Positions 45,089 through 54,186 of a stretch of DNA of 64,000 bases are shown here, one piece after another. The number at the start of each line of letters is the position of its first letter. Within the stretch, counting starts at the first letter, position 1. Location of the stretch: contig CATXUX010000008.1 of assembly GCA_958402795.1 (NCBI GenBank), forward strand, positions 55,867-119,866, written 5' to 3'. The DNA comes from an uncultured Lachnospiraceae bacterium. GTDB lineage: Bacteria > Bacillota > Clostridia > Lachnospirales > Lachnospiraceae. The notes beneath the pieces are model-generated. The model saw only the letters and a program-made list of their open reading frames with translations, ran no database searches and was not told the origin of the DNA. The position numbers and the translations under genes were made by a program.

Positions 45089-46150
45089 ATGAGCGAGATA
45101 AAAAGAAGCGTATCTTTATACAGCTATCAGGATGAATATTACAATCAGCAGTTAGATCTGGAAGGGTGCCTTGCAGAAACCGCGAAAACCGGGGCGACAG
45201 GCGTGGAGCTTCTTGCTGAGCAGATGATCCGGAGATTTCCGGATCCGATCGAAGAGGAAGGGTTCCGCGAAAAATGGTTTGCGTCTCTGTCTAAATACGG
45301 ATTAGAGCCAGCCTGCTACGACGCGTTTCTTGAAAACCGGATCTATGATAACCGCACGTTAAAGATCAGCGAACAGATCAAAATGATGAAGCGGGACATC
45401 CGTCTTGCATCATTGCTTGGCTTTAAAAATCTCAGGACGCTTGTATCTACGCCCATGGAAGTTATTGAAGGAAGTCTGGAATACGCAGAAGAAATGGACG
45501 TGAAGATCGGACTTGAAGTGCATGCGCCGTTTTCCTTAAATTCCGACTGGGCGGAAGGATACATGGAAATGATACGGAGAACAGGAACGAAGTATTTTGG
45601 ATTTATTCCGGACATGGGAATTTTCTGCAAAAACATACCGGATGTAGTCCGCGATAAAGCGAGGAGAATGGGTGCGAAGGAAGAGTGCATCAAAATCGTG
45701 GACGACTGCTACCGGCAGAGAGTAGAGAAAGGATTTGTGAAGATGCGGTATTCTCTGGATCTGGGAAAGGCAAATATGGAATACCGGATGGCAAACGGAC
45801 TGCAGGAAATGATGGATGCGGTCGAGAAGGCAGGCGGAGGAGAGGCTGACCGGATGTATGCGGGTTCTTCATTTACCTTCTCGTGGTCCGATCCGCAGGA
45901 TATTGTGGATAATATTGAATATATTTATCACACACATGCAAAGTTCTACAATATGAGTGAGGATTATAAAGAAACGGCCGTTGCACTGCCGGAAGTGGTT
46001 TCGGCCTTTGACAGAGCCGGATACAAAGGATTCTTAAGCTCAGAATATGAAGGCGGAGAACATTTGAGATACGATATGGAAGTAAACAGCATCGAACAGG
46101 TAAGAAGACATCAGGAAGCGCTCAGACGAGCGATCGAGAAGGAGGCGTAA
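45089..46150 (+). CDS. C-glycoside deglycosidase alpha subunit (DgpC-like, xylose-isomerase-like TIM barrel)
   Basis: This 353-residue TIM barrel belongs to the sugar phosphate isomerase/epimerase superfamily. Candidate metal and base residues are E143 and H145 (GLEVHAP), D175 (GFIPDMG), H283 (HTHAKF) and E319 (LSSEYEGG). In the DgpB-DgpC and DfgA-DfgB enzymes, an alpha subunit of this kind uses a divalent metal and a His to cleave the C-C bond of 3-keto C-glycosides. ATG at 45089 has an AAAGGAG site. The beta subunit gene directly precedes it, and a second isomerase-like gene follows after 3 bases. Confidence 0.83.
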   Translation: MSEIKRSVSLYSYQDEYYNQQLDLEGCLAETAKTGATGVELLAEQMIRRFPDPIEEEGFREKWFASLSKYGLEPACYDAFLENRIYDNRTLKISEQIKMMKRDIRLASLLGFKNLRTLVSTPMEVIEGSLEYAEEMDVKIGLEVHAPFSLNSDWAEGYMEMIRRTGTKYFGFIPDMGIFCKNIPDVVRDKARRMGAKEECIKIVDDCYRQRVEKGFVKMRYSLDLGKANMEYRMANGLQEMMDAVEKAGGGEADRMYAGSSFTFSWSDPQDIVDNIEYIYHTHAKFYNMSEDYKETAVALPEVVSAFDRAGYKGFLSSEYEGGEHLRYDMEVNSIEQVRRHQEALRRAIEKEA

Positions 46151-46153
46151 CGA

Positions 46154-47074
46154 ATGAAACTGGGATTTGTAAGCGCGATCTTAGACGGATTTACATATGA
46201 AGAAATGATGGATACAGCGTCTGAACTGGGATTTCAGTGTGTGGAGGCAGCCTGCTGGCCACAGGGAAAGGCAGAAAGAAGATATGCGGGAGTTTCCCAT
46301 ATTGACGCAGAGCGGGTACTGGAGGACGACGCATACGCGGCGCATGTTCTGGATTACGCGAAAGAAAAATCAATAGAAATTTCCGCTCTTGCGTACTATC
46401 CGAATACGCTGGATGCAGATCTTAAGAAACGGGCACAGGCTGTAGAACACCTGAAAACGCTGATCCGGGCGGCAGCAAAGCTCGGCGTTGGGATGGTTAC
46501 AACCTTTATTGGGAGAGACCAGTCCAAGACAGTGGAAGAGAATCTGGAGCTGGTAAAAGAAATCTGGCCTCCGATCATAGAGCTTGCGGAAAAAGAGGAT
46601 GTGAAGATTGCCATTGAGAATTGCCCGATGTTATTTGGCGCCCAACAGTGGCCGGGCGGACAGAATCTGATGACGACGCCGGCAATCTGGAAAGAAGTGT
46701 TTGCGCTGCTTAACAGCGATCATCTGGGAATCAATTATGACCCGTCCCATTTTGTGTGGCAGATGATCGATTATATCAAGCCGATTTATGAGTTCCGGGA
46801 TAAGATTTTTCACGTTCACTGCAAGGATATTAAGCTGTATCAGGATAAGTTAGATCAGGTCGGGATCATGGCATATCCGCTTACGTTCATGTCCCCGAAA
46901 CTTCCGGGACTGGGAGACGTCGATTGGGGCAAATACATCAGCGCGCTGACAGATATCGGATATGACGGCTACACTTGCATAGAGGTGGAGGATAAAGCAT
47001 TTGAAGGGACAAAAGAAAAAGTGCTTGACAGCTTAAAGCTAAGCAAACGGTACATGGAAAATTTTGTCATCTAG
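46154..47074 (+). CDS. sugar phosphate isomerase/epimerase family protein
   Basis: This 306-residue TIM barrel has a complete metal site pattern: Glu in VKIAIENCP, Asp and His in INYDPSHFVW, His in IFHVHCKD and Glu in YTCIEVEDKAF. It is not the same subgroup as the deglycosidase alpha subunit before it. It may isomerise or epimerise the keto sugar freed by C-C cleavage, or act as an auxiliary as proposed for similar genes in dgp clusters. An AAGGAGG site lies across the stop of the upstream gene. It is followed by a second Gfo/Idh gene. Confidence 0.85.
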   Translation: MKLGFVSAILDGFTYEEMMDTASELGFQCVEAACWPQGKAERRYAGVSHIDAERVLEDDAYAAHVLDYAKEKSIEISALAYYPNTLDADLKKRAQAVEHLKTLIRAAAKLGVGMVTTFIGRDQSKTVEENLELVKEIWPPIIELAEKEDVKIAIENCPMLFGAQQWPGGQNLMTTPAIWKEVFALLNSDHLGINYDPSHFVWQMIDYIKPIYEFRDKIFHVHCKDIKLYQDKLDQVGIMAYPLTFMSPKLPGLGDVDWGKYISALTDIGYDGYTCIEVEDKAFEGTKEKVLDSLKLSKRYMENFVI

Positions 47075-47117
47075 CAGAAGAACTACAGGCAAAATATTGA
47101 AAACGAAAGGACCAGTC

Positions 47118-48170
47118 ATGAAAAAAATAAAACTAGGCATTGTAGGTTTTGGATTTATGGGGCACTGCGACGCGCAGATGATGGAGACGTTTTCAGACGA
47201 AGATATTGAGCTGATTGCAGTGGCAGATACAAACCCGGAGCAGATAAAGGACGCGCCGGAAGGTGTGGAAACATACGGAAGTATTGACGAAATGCTGGAG
47301 AAAGCTGATATTAATACGGTAATGATTTCTACTCCGAATCCCAGCCACCTTGAAATGGTGGAAAAAAGCGCGGCGGCAAAGAAAAGTATTATCTGTGAGA
47401 AACCGGCGGCGATGACGGTAAAAGAATTTGACCGTATGATGGAAGCCGTAGAGAAGAATGGCGTGCTGTTTACAGTTCATCAGCAGAGAAGATGGGATAA
47501 GGATTATCAGATCATGAAACAGGTATTTAACCGCAAAATGGTCGGAGAGATATACGTGATCAAATCTCAGCTTTACGGATTTAACGGAAATATGCACGAC
47601 TGGCATGTATATCCCGAGATGGGAGGAGGAATGCTCTACGACTGGGGCGTGCATCTGATCGACCAGATCTTAGACATGGTGCCCTCAAAGATTGATTCTA
47701 TTTACGCGGATCTCCGAAACGTAATCAACGAAAAAGTAGACGATTATTTTAACATCTTAATAAAGTTTCAAAATGGGATTACCGCGGAGATTGAACTGGG
47801 AACCTATTATCTTACGCCTAAGAGAGCCTGGTTTATCGGCGGAAATAAAGGAAGCGCAATCATTGACGGCTTTGACGGAGAAGGGAAAATTGTTAGAACA
47901 GCACATCTTCTGGAAAACGTGCCGGGCAAGATCACTATGACGGCGGCGGGACCGACGAGGAGCTTTGGACCGGCGGCGCCCGGACTTCTGCTGGAAGAGA
48001 AATTACCCGAGACAGACGCGGCCCAGAGAGATTATTTCGTACACTTTCTGAAGGCATTCCGTGGAGAAGAAGACGTGATCGTAAAACCGGAACAAGTCCG
48101 GCGGGTACTTGGCGTTATGGAGGCTGTAAGGGAGTCTGCAAGAACCGGAGAGGCCGTTCGATTCGAATAA
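47118..48170 (+). CDS. Gfo/Idh/MocA family oxidoreductase (second in operon)
   Basis: This 350-residue protein has the Rossmann start (GIVGFGFMGHCDAQ), Lys motif CEKPAAMT near residue 95 and the C-terminal motif GGGMLYDWGVHLID. The first oxidoreductase of this operon is only distantly similar. A plausible job is to reduce the 3-keto sugar back to the free sugar, which would recycle NADH made by the first enzyme; this is inference. ATG at 47118 has a GAAAGGA site. It is the last gene; a hairpin with a T-run, which may belong to the insertion element, follows. Confidence 0.85.
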   Translation: MKKIKLGIVGFGFMGHCDAQMMETFSDEDIELIAVADTNPEQIKDAPEGVETYGSIDEMLEKADINTVMISTPNPSHLEMVEKSAAAKKSIICEKPAAMTVKEFDRMMEAVEKNGVLFTVHQQRRWDKDYQIMKQVFNRKMVGEIYVIKSQLYGFNGNMHDWHVYPEMGGGMLYDWGVHLIDQILDMVPSKIDSIYADLRNVINEKVDDYFNILIKFQNGITAEIELGTYYLTPKRAWFIGGNKGSAIIDGFDGEGKIVRTAHLLENVPGKITMTAAGPTRSFGPAAPGLLLEEKLPETDAAQRDYFVHFLKAFRGEEDVIVKPEQVRRVLGVMEAVRESARTGEAVRFE

Positions 48171-48184
48171 ACAATCTATAAGTT

Positions 48185-48214
48185 GCCCCACCCGTTTTAC
48201 GGGCGGGGCAGTTT
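48185..48214 (+). terminator. hairpin with T-run after the C-glycoside operon
   Basis: GCCCCACCCG/CGGGCGGGGC stem followed by AGTTTTTC. It resembles the end hairpin of the insertion element, so it may serve both as IS end and as terminator. Confidence 0.6.
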
Positions 48215-48327
48215 TTCTTGTGGGTCGGATAGACCCTGTTGAGTACGTTGGAATTTCTCAACAGAGAAATGGAAACGTACGAAATATAAACCACCCGCTA
48301 TGCGGGTGCGCGACGTTTGTTATACAA

Positions 48328-48391
48328 AAAATCACCTTTCCACTATAATAGAGGTGTTCAGGCCACTATTAGAGAAAGGAAAGGTGATTTT
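48328..48391 (+). promoter_or_regulatory. inverted repeat that can hide the tnpA ribosome binding site
   Basis: AAAATCACCTTTCC (48328-48341) is a perfect 14-base complement of GGAAAGGTGATTTT (48378-48391), which holds the tnpA Shine-Dalgarno and touches the ATG. RBS sequestration is known for IS200 and lowers transposase synthesis. Confidence 0.65.
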
Positions 48392-48847
48392 ATGGCAAAG
48401 CAAACAAATTCGCTCGCACATACGAAGTGGATGTGTAAATATCACATCATCTTCACCCCAAAGTATAGACGAAAAATGATTTATAATCAATATAAAACCG
48501 ATTTGCGAGATATTTTAAAGCAGCTGTGTAGCTATAAGGGAGTGGAGATTTTGGAAGGACACCTTATGCCAGATCATGTGCATATGTTGGTGAGTATACC
48601 ACCAAAGATTAGTGTATCTTCATTCATGGGATATTTAAAGGGAAAGAGTGCACTCATGATGTTTGATAGGCACGCAAATTTAAAGTATAAGTTTGGAAAT
48701 CGCCATTTTTGGTCAGAAGGATACTATGTTAGTACAGTGGGATTAAATGAAGCCACAATAAAAAAGTATATACAAGATCAAGAAAAGGCAGATATTATGC
48801 AGGATAAACTTAGTGTAAAGGAATATGAAGACCCTTTTAAGGGTTAA
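48392..48847 (+). CDS. tnpA: IS200/IS605 family transposase TnpA
   Basis: This 151-residue Y1 transposase has the pattern KYHIIFTPKYRRK, the HUH motif MPDHVHMLV (about residues 57-65) and the catalytic Tyr region SEGYYVSTVG (about residue 113). It would cut and join single-stranded DNA at hairpin ends. The length is normal and no frame damage is visible, so it may be active. The start is at 48392 with AAAGGTGAT; the frame runs 25 codons upstream through the repressing hairpin. Confidence 0.93.
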   Translation: MAKQTNSLAHTKWMCKYHIIFTPKYRRKMIYNQYKTDLRDILKQLCSYKGVEILEGHLMPDHVHMLVSIPPKISVSSFMGYLKGKSALMMFDRHANLKYKFGNRHFWSEGYYVSTVGLNEATIKKYIQDQEKADIMQDKLSVKEYEDPFKG

Positions 48848-48864
48848 GGCTAAGTAGTACGAAC

Positions 48865-49033
48865 GCCCCTTTAGGGGCAGCGACGAGTCAATAGCAATGT
48901 GGCTTGAACGGAGCTGTGGGAAGGATGTGTAACAGACTTCCCACAGCATAAAAGAGAAAGCTAGCGCCTTGAGGCGCGGCCAAGTAGGGCGGGCTTAGAG
49001 CCCGCGTCCCGAGCCACCCGTTTTACGGGTGGG
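48865..49033 (+). ncRNA. putative structured RNA or IS right end with five hairpins
   Basis: Within 169 bases downstream of tnpA there are five successive GC-rich hairpins separated by short purine-rich linkers. That density is more than an IS200 end needs for transposition. It could be an RNA linked to the element. No promoter or known RNA family was recognised. Confidence 0.35.
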
Positions 49034-49172
49034 GGCGACTCTACTTCAATCTCTAATTTTATATACAGTTTGAAATGTCATTTGACATCCTCCGCGCTTT
49101 TTGTTAAGATGTGCATAGAAAAAGGGACTATCGATAAGCGGTTAGTCCGGAATATAAATTATGAGGTTCCTT

Positions 49173-50198
49173 ATGGTTTCTTTTGAAAATGATTACATAG
49201 CCGGAGCACATCCGAAGATCATTCAGCGGATGGCCGAAACGAATCTTGAAAGTCTGTCCGGTTATGGAACGGATCCGTATTGTGAAAGTGCGAAAGAAAA
49301 GATCCGGTCCGCATGCAGATGTGAACATGCAGATGTTGAATTTTTAGTGGGCGGAACACAGACAAACGCGATTGTCATTTCCACGATGCTAAAGGATTAC
49401 GAGGGCGTTATTGCAGCGAAAACGGGCCATGTCAGCATTCATGAAGCCGGCGCAGTCGAATATACCGGTCACAAGGTTTTAGAAATTCCTCAGAAAGACG
49501 GAAAAATTTCCCCGGACATACTTCGGGACTATATCGCGGAATTTTATGCTGACGACAATCATGAGCATATGGTTTTCCCGGGGATGGTATATGTCTCATA
49601 CCCTACGGAATATGGTACGCTCTATACGAAAAATGAACTGGAAGAGATTGCAGAAATCTGCCGTCAATACAACATCCCGCTTTATTTAGACGGTGCCCGT
49701 CTGGGTTATGGACTGATGAGCCGGACCTCCGATCTGACGCTTGCGGACATCGCCCGTATCTGTGACGTCTTTTATATCGGCGGCACAAAAGTGGGCGCTT
49801 TATGCGGAGAAGCTGTCGTTTTTACAAAAAGAAATAAACCCGGACACTTTATGAACTCGGTAAAAAAGCGCGGCGCCCTGCTTGCCAAAGGCAGACTCCT
49901 CGGCGTTCAGTTCGACACGCTCTTTACCGATGACTTATATTTCAATATAAGCCGCCACGCAATAGATATGGCAGAAAAAATGAAAGATCTTTTTTCCAAA
50001 AAAGGATATTCCTTTTACCTTGATTCACCGACAAATCAGCAATTCATCATTTTAGAGAATGCACGTATGGAATATCTGAAAAAATCCGTGGCATTCAGCT
50101 TCTGGGAGAAACTGAATGATTCCCATACAGTTGTACGGTTTGCAACAAGCTGGTCAACCACGGAATCTGACCTGAAGGTATTAGAAAAGGTATTGTAG
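49173..50198 (+). CDS. low-specificity L-threonine aldolase-type PLP enzyme
   Basis: This 341-residue fold-type I PLP enzyme has FENDYIAGAHPKI at the start, GGTQTNAI, LYLDGARLGYG and the PLP Lys in IGGTKVGALCGE (about residue 200). It would cleave threonine, allo-threonine or a beta-hydroxy amino acid to glycine and an aldehyde. ATG at 49173 behind GAGG matches family starts; an ATG 4 codons upstream is possible. It is monocistronic between the IS element and a terminator at 50270-50296. Confidence 0.9.
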   Translation: MVSFENDYIAGAHPKIIQRMAETNLESLSGYGTDPYCESAKEKIRSACRCEHADVEFLVGGTQTNAIVISTMLKDYEGVIAAKTGHVSIHEAGAVEYTGHKVLEIPQKDGKISPDILRDYIAEFYADDNHEHMVFPGMVYVSYPTEYGTLYTKNELEEIAEICRQYNIPLYLDGARLGYGLMSRTSDLTLADIARICDVFYIGGTKVGALCGEAVVFTKRNKPGHFMNSVKKRGALLAKGRLLGVQFDTLFTDDLYFNISRHAIDMAEKMKDLFSKKGYSFYLDSPTNQQFIILENARMEYLKKSVAFSFWEKLNDSHTVVRFATSWSTTESDLKVLEKVL

Positions 50199-50269
50199 CA
50201 CCTCTTTACGGTACACTTATATCGCCTTTCTTCTGACCGACATTATGAAAAAACTTAACAGTAAATAGT

Positions 50270-50296
50270 AAAGTGGCCATTTCTGACCACTTTTTT
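50270..50296 (+). terminator. intrinsic terminator after the aldolase gene
   Basis: AAAGTGG/CCACTTT stem with a 10-base loop and T6. Confidence 0.7.
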
Positions 50297-50332
50297 AGAT
50301 TACATTACAAGGCACGAAACAATTTGGGGGAA

Positions 50333-51322
50333 TCATGAAAGCCTGATTTCATGCACAGTCCGGATTCCCTTTGCGAATCCGTCAACACTTTCAAAGCAGC
50401 CTTTCACCATATCTCTTACGTCTTCTTCTGTATAAAAAGCAGTATGCGGACTCAAAATGACATTGGGAAATGACTTTAATATTGCCATTGTATCGTTCAC
50501 AATATTTTCCCCCATGCGATTGCAATAGTACAGTCCATTTTCGTTTTCCAGTACGTCCAACCCGGCGCCGCCTATCCGTCCCGTCTTTATTCCCTCAATT
50601 AAGGCTTCAGTATCAATCAGTTTTCCTCTTGCCGTATTGATCAATATAACGCCGGATTTCATTTTTCCGATGGTTTCCCTGTTGATCATATGATAATTCT
50701 TTTCTGTAGCATTCATATGTAAACTGATCACATCTGCCTTTTCAAGAAGCGTATCTAAATCGGTATATTCTGCTACTTCCTTCAGTTCCTCATTTTCATA
50801 TGGATCATATGCCAGAATCCTGCTACCGAACCCCGCTAAATGCCTGATAACCGTTGCTCCTATTTTTCCTGTACCAATGATGCCGATCACACAATGGCTG
50901 ATATCTCTCCCAAGTTTATTTTTTAAAGAATAATCCTGGAGTTCTGCACGTTTCATGATATGCGCCATCCTTCTTGTACACATCATCATCAGCATAATGG
51001 CATAATTGGCAACCCCGTCCGGCAAATAAGAAACATTTGATACCTTCATATTATAACGTCTGGCAGTTTCCAGACTCACATGGTCATAGCCAATAGACCG
51101 GCATGTGATATATTTTATTCCTATCTCATGAAACCCTTTAACCATTGGCTCTGACATATCACAGGGCGTCATACTTACAGCGTCGCAGCCTTCTGCCAAA
51201 ACTATATTTTCCGGTGAAGGATACTCCGTTGTGTATATATAGTCAATACCATACTGTTTCTTATACTGTTCACAATATTTTAACTCATCAAATTCCCGTA
51301 AAGCATAAAAACATATTTTCAT
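50333..51322 (-). CDS. D-2-hydroxyacid dehydrogenase (D-lactate dehydrogenase family)
   Basis: This 329-residue protein has the NAD motif GIIGTGKIG (about 150-158) and the catalytic triad positions: Arg in INTARGKL, Glu in DVLENENG and His in LSPHTAFYTEED. It reduces 2-oxo acids to D-2-hydroxy acids with NADH. It is the last gene of a unit with a Cys/Met lyase and an amino-acid symporter. It could reduce the 2-oxobutyrate or pyruvate made by the lyase, which would regenerate NAD during fermentation. The substrate range is inferred from context. Confidence 0.9.
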   Translation of the reverse strand: MKICFYALREFDELKYCEQYKKQYGIDYIYTTEYPSPENIVLAEGCDAVSMTPCDMSEPMVKGFHEIGIKYITCRSIGYDHVSLETARRYNMKVSNVSYLPDGVANYAIMLMMMCTRRMAHIMKRAELQDYSLKNKLGRDISHCVIGIIGTGKIGATVIRHLAGFGSRILAYDPYENEELKEVAEYTDLDTLLEKADVISLHMNATEKNYHMINRETIGKMKSGVILINTARGKLIDTEALIEGIKTGRIGGAGLDVLENENGLYYCNRMGENIVNDTMAILKSFPNVILSPHTAFYTEEDVRDMVKGCFESVDGFAKGIRTVHEIRLS

Positions 51323-51326
51323 GATT

Positions 51327-52766
51327 CTATTTATCCTCGTAAAATACTTTAAAGTCGGGATCTACTTCTCCAATACCCAGATATCTGGCTTTATAATCCT
51401 TCAGCAGCTCTTTATACTTTCCACCCATAATAACCAGTGAAATAATATTAAAGAAAATTGGTATAACAAGTGAAATATCTGTTATAATCCAGAACATATC
51501 CGGACCGCTTCCCGTTAATACGATCATAACTACAATTATGATATTCGGGATTGGATAACAAATCTTTAAAACCTTATCTATCTTATTTGCAATACCTTCA
51601 TGATTTCTAAAAATATGGTGGACAATAGATGTATAATACGTAAACCATCCTGCCGTTGTTGTCAGTCCAAACAGGAAACAGATCATACCGATAAATATTG
51701 CACCGCCTACTCCAAACACACTCTCAAACGCAGCAATGGTAAGGCCTGTTGAAGTTTCTCCTGTGGAAATAACTCCCGTACAGAGAATGGCAAATGCCGT
51801 AATTGTACAAACGAGAATCGTATCCACAAACACCTCGAACGCACCCCAAAGTCCCTGTCTGACAGGATGTACTGTATTTGCTGATGCATGGATCATCGGC
51901 GAAGTACCCTGCCCCGCTTCGTTTGAATTCATGGATCTGGACAATCCCTTTGCAATAGCAGTTTTTACTGCATACCCTGCGGTTCCTGCTGTTGCTGCCA
52001 GTGGCGTAAAGGCTCCTTTAAATATAGAAACAATCACCGCAGGAAGTATTTGAATGTTCGCACATATTAAAAGAATGCCGCCAAGTAAGTACAGTACACA
52101 CATTATCGGGACCAGTTTTGAAGCAATTGTGGCAATTCTCGGAACACCTTTCCATATAATATATATCAGGAATGCAGAATATACTAAAACAAATAAAATC
52201 TGATTTAATCCAAAAGTATTATACAAAGCTTCTGAAATCGTATAAGCCTGTGAGCCTGCTATATATTGAATCAACATTCCGACCGCAAATCCAATAATTA
52301 AAACCCAACCCCATTTTTGCCCTTTTTCCTTCACAATTCCTTTTTCCATATAATAAGTGGGACCGCCAAAATACTGTCCGTCACTATCTTTTGACCGATA
52401 ATAACATGCAAGTGTAACCTCTGCGCTTTTGATCGTCATACCGGCAAGAGCCCATACCCACATCCAAAATACAGCGCCTGGTCCTCCTGTTGCAATCGCT
52501 GCTGCAACACCGGCTATATTTCCGGTTCCAACCGTACCTCCTATTGCTACACACATAGCAGCAAACGGACTGATCCGGCCTTGATCTGATTCATGCTCGC
52601 TGTCAGACTTCAAACTGCCAAATGTTTTTTTCATAATATGTCCAAAATGGCGGAAACTGAAAAAACCTGTACAGATCGTTAAATAAATTCCACATATAAT
52701 CAACATTGCCAAAAACGGAGTATCCCATAAAAAATCATCTATCGTACACAAAATTTCATAAATCAT
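51327..52766 (-). CDS. AGCS family sodium/alanine-type amino acid symporter
   Basis: This 479-residue protein has about 11 transmembrane helices and the AGCS hallmarks: FFSFRHFGHIMKKTFGSL near the N-terminus, GGTVGTGNIAGVAAAIATGG (about 74-93) and SRSMNSNEAGQGTSPM. It imports small neutral amino acids with sodium. It lies between the gamma-lyase-type gene (6 bases upstream) and the hydroxyacid dehydrogenase, so it probably brings in the lyase substrate, such as methionine, homoserine-related amino acids or alanine. Confidence 0.92.
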   Translation of the reverse strand: MIYEILCTIDDFLWDTPFLAMLIICGIYLTICTGFFSFRHFGHIMKKTFGSLKSDSEHESDQGRISPFAAMCVAIGGTVGTGNIAGVAAAIATGGPGAVFWMWVWALAGMTIKSAEVTLACYYRSKDSDGQYFGGPTYYMEKGIVKEKGQKWGWVLIIGFAVGMLIQYIAGSQAYTISEALYNTFGLNQILFVLVYSAFLIYIIWKGVPRIATIASKLVPIMCVLYLLGGILLICANIQILPAVIVSIFKGAFTPLAATAGTAGYAVKTAIAKGLSRSMNSNEAGQGTSPMIHASANTVHPVRQGLWGAFEVFVDTILVCTITAFAILCTGVISTGETSTGLTIAAFESVFGVGGAIFIGMICFLFGLTTTAGWFTYYTSIVHHIFRNHEGIANKIDKVLKICYPIPNIIIVVMIVLTGSGPDMFWIITDISLVIPIFFNIISLVIMGGKYKELLKDYKARYLGIGEVDPDFKVFYEDK

Positions 52767-52771
52767 ATGCT

Positions 52772-53980
52772 TTATACCTCTCTTCCATACGCTTTTTTAA
52801 GTGCCTGCTCAAAATCAGTAATAATATCGGTTTCATCTTCGATTCCGACTGAAATCCGCAGCATACCATCTGTAATACCTATCGCATATCTTTCTTCTTT
52901 CGTAAGATTGTCATGAGAAGAAAATGGCGGATATGACATCGTTGTCCGGTATCCTCCCAATGTCATGGCATAATGTACAATCCGGAGATTTCTGATAAAT
53001 GCATTTAATTTATCCAGATCTTCTTCCAGCTCAATTGTCAGCATGCCTCCCATATGAACCCCGTCCGTCTCCTTCTTTGCCAGTTCATGATATGGACTGG
53101 ACGGCAGGCTTGGATGAAATACATGCTTCACATAAGGATTTGCTTCCAATGCCTTTGCTAATGCCGCAGCATTTTCTGACTGTTTTTTTATTCTCAGTTC
53201 TAATGTTCTGATTCCCCGCATGGTAAGCCATGTATCAAATACCGGCGCCTCTGTTCCAAGAAGGATCTGCATATGATACATTTTCTCTATCAGATCTTTT
53301 CTTCCTGTTGCAGCACCGCAAAGGGCATCCGAATGACCATTCGCAAACTTCGTAAGGCTGTTTACAACCAAATCAGCGCCGAAAGAAAGCGGACGTACAA
53401 GCGCGCCTGTCATAAATGTATTATCCACGATCAGAATCGCTCCGTTTGCATGTGCAATTTCCGCAATCGCAGTTAAATCCGGCATTGTTATCAATGGATT
53501 CGAAACCGTTTCTGTGTACAGAATTGAAGTATTCGGTCGAATATGATTCTTCACTTCTTCAAGATTCGTAAAATCAACAAAGTCCGTTGTTACTCCGAAC
53601 TTCCCCACAATATCCGTGAAAATTTCCAGTGTTTCTCCATATAAAGTTTTATCTGACAGAATATGATCTCCGGACTTGCAGTTTGCAATAATTGCAGTAG
53701 ATATTGCAGCCATGCCACAGTTAAATCCTTCTGACGCCTCTCCTCCTTCGATTGTTGTCATGAGGTGGGATAATGCGGTTCTGTTAGGATTGGAATTTCG
53801 ATTATAGCAATGTCCTTTCTTCTCATACCGTTCCAGCAGGTCATTCAAATCCTTCACATTATGTGCTGTTGTCAGATGAATCGGCAGCGCTTCAGGACTG
53901 TCGCAAAGTTCCTGAAAGTAGGCTCCTGATTCCAGGATCTGAGTTCCAAAAGCCATTGTTTCATCAAAATCATTCATCAT
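52772..53980 (-). CDS. Cys/Met metabolism PLP enzyme (methionine gamma-lyase type)
   Basis: This 402-residue fold-type I PLP enzyme shows YNRNSNPNR, GMAAISTAI, LIVDNTFMTG and the PLP Lys in NSLTKFANGHSD. Closest by pattern to methionine/homocysteine gamma-lyases and cystathionine lyases. It would release a thiol, ammonia and a 2-oxo acid. The start at 53980 follows GGGAGG at 7 bases; the longer frame up to 54124 covers the leader hairpin. It is the first gene of a three-gene unit with the symporter and dehydrogenase. A second enzyme of the family is encoded at 55929-57125. Confidence 0.88.
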   Translation of the reverse strand: MMNDFDETMAFGTQILESGAYFQELCDSPEALPIHLTTAHNVKDLNDLLERYEKKGHCYNRNSNPNRTALSHLMTTIEGGEASEGFNCGMAAISTAIIANCKSGDHILSDKTLYGETLEIFTDIVGKFGVTTDFVDFTNLEEVKNHIRPNTSILYTETVSNPLITMPDLTAIAEIAHANGAILIVDNTFMTGALVRPLSFGADLVVNSLTKFANGHSDALCGAATGRKDLIEKMYHMQILLGTEAPVFDTWLTMRGIRTLELRIKKQSENAAALAKALEANPYVKHVFHPSLPSSPYHELAKKETDGVHMGGMLTIELEEDLDKLNAFIRNLRIVHYAMTLGGYRTTMSYPPFSSHDNLTKEERYAIGITDGMLRISVGIEDETDIITDFEQALKKAYGREV

Positions 53981-54013
53981 AAAAATCCTCCCTTTCTGCT
54001 CGTATAAATGAAA

Positions 54014-54158
54014 AGAGGCATTTCGTACCAAACCTGATACCAAATGCCTCTCTGCATCTTCTGACTTCTTCATTCTGTTTCTTTTTGACATTCTCTTTGT
54101 CGTTCCTAATTGTATAAATTCCATACCATAATATCAACTTACAAATTGTAAGAAAAAA
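54014..54158 (-). promoter_or_regulatory. promoter, operator-like palindrome and leader hairpin of the lyase-symporter-dehydrogenase operon
   Basis: -35 TTGATA (54137-54132), 17 bases, -10 TACAAT (54114-54109). A perfect palindrome CTTACAA-A-TTGTAAG (54138-54152) abuts the -35. The leader carries AGAGGCATTT/AAATGCCTCT (54051-54014), a 10-bp stem followed by a T-rich stretch, terminator-like, just before the start codon. Confidence 0.6.
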
Positions 54159-54186
54159 ATTCGTTCCCCTTTTGACAAAATTTTAC

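Larger units (their letters stand above)
48181..49045 (+). mobile_element. IS200/IS605-type insertion element with hairpin-rich flanks
   Basis: A single tnpA gene lies between two non-coding flanks. The same hairpin CCACCCG-N4-CGGG(C/T)GG occurs at 48188-48207 and 49014-49033, with a variant at 48292-48309. The left flank also has a long imperfect stem GTACGTT/AAACGTAC (about 48243-48280). The right flank has stems at 48865-48878, 48914-48946, 48964-48977 and 48989-49005. Terminal hairpins instead of inverted repeats and an HUH transposase are the hallmarks of this family. No tnpB gene. Exact ends are uncertain. Confidence 0.75.

Noticed and set aside
48181..49045. CRISPR-like array because of repeated CCACCCG hairpins
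   Set aside because: Only three copies at irregular distances, placed around tnpA, and no spacer periodicity or cas genes.
53981..54124. 48-codon N-terminal extension of the gamma-lyase-type gene
   Set aside because: It covers the promoter -10 region and the leader hairpin, and the start at 53980 has a strong ribosome binding site.
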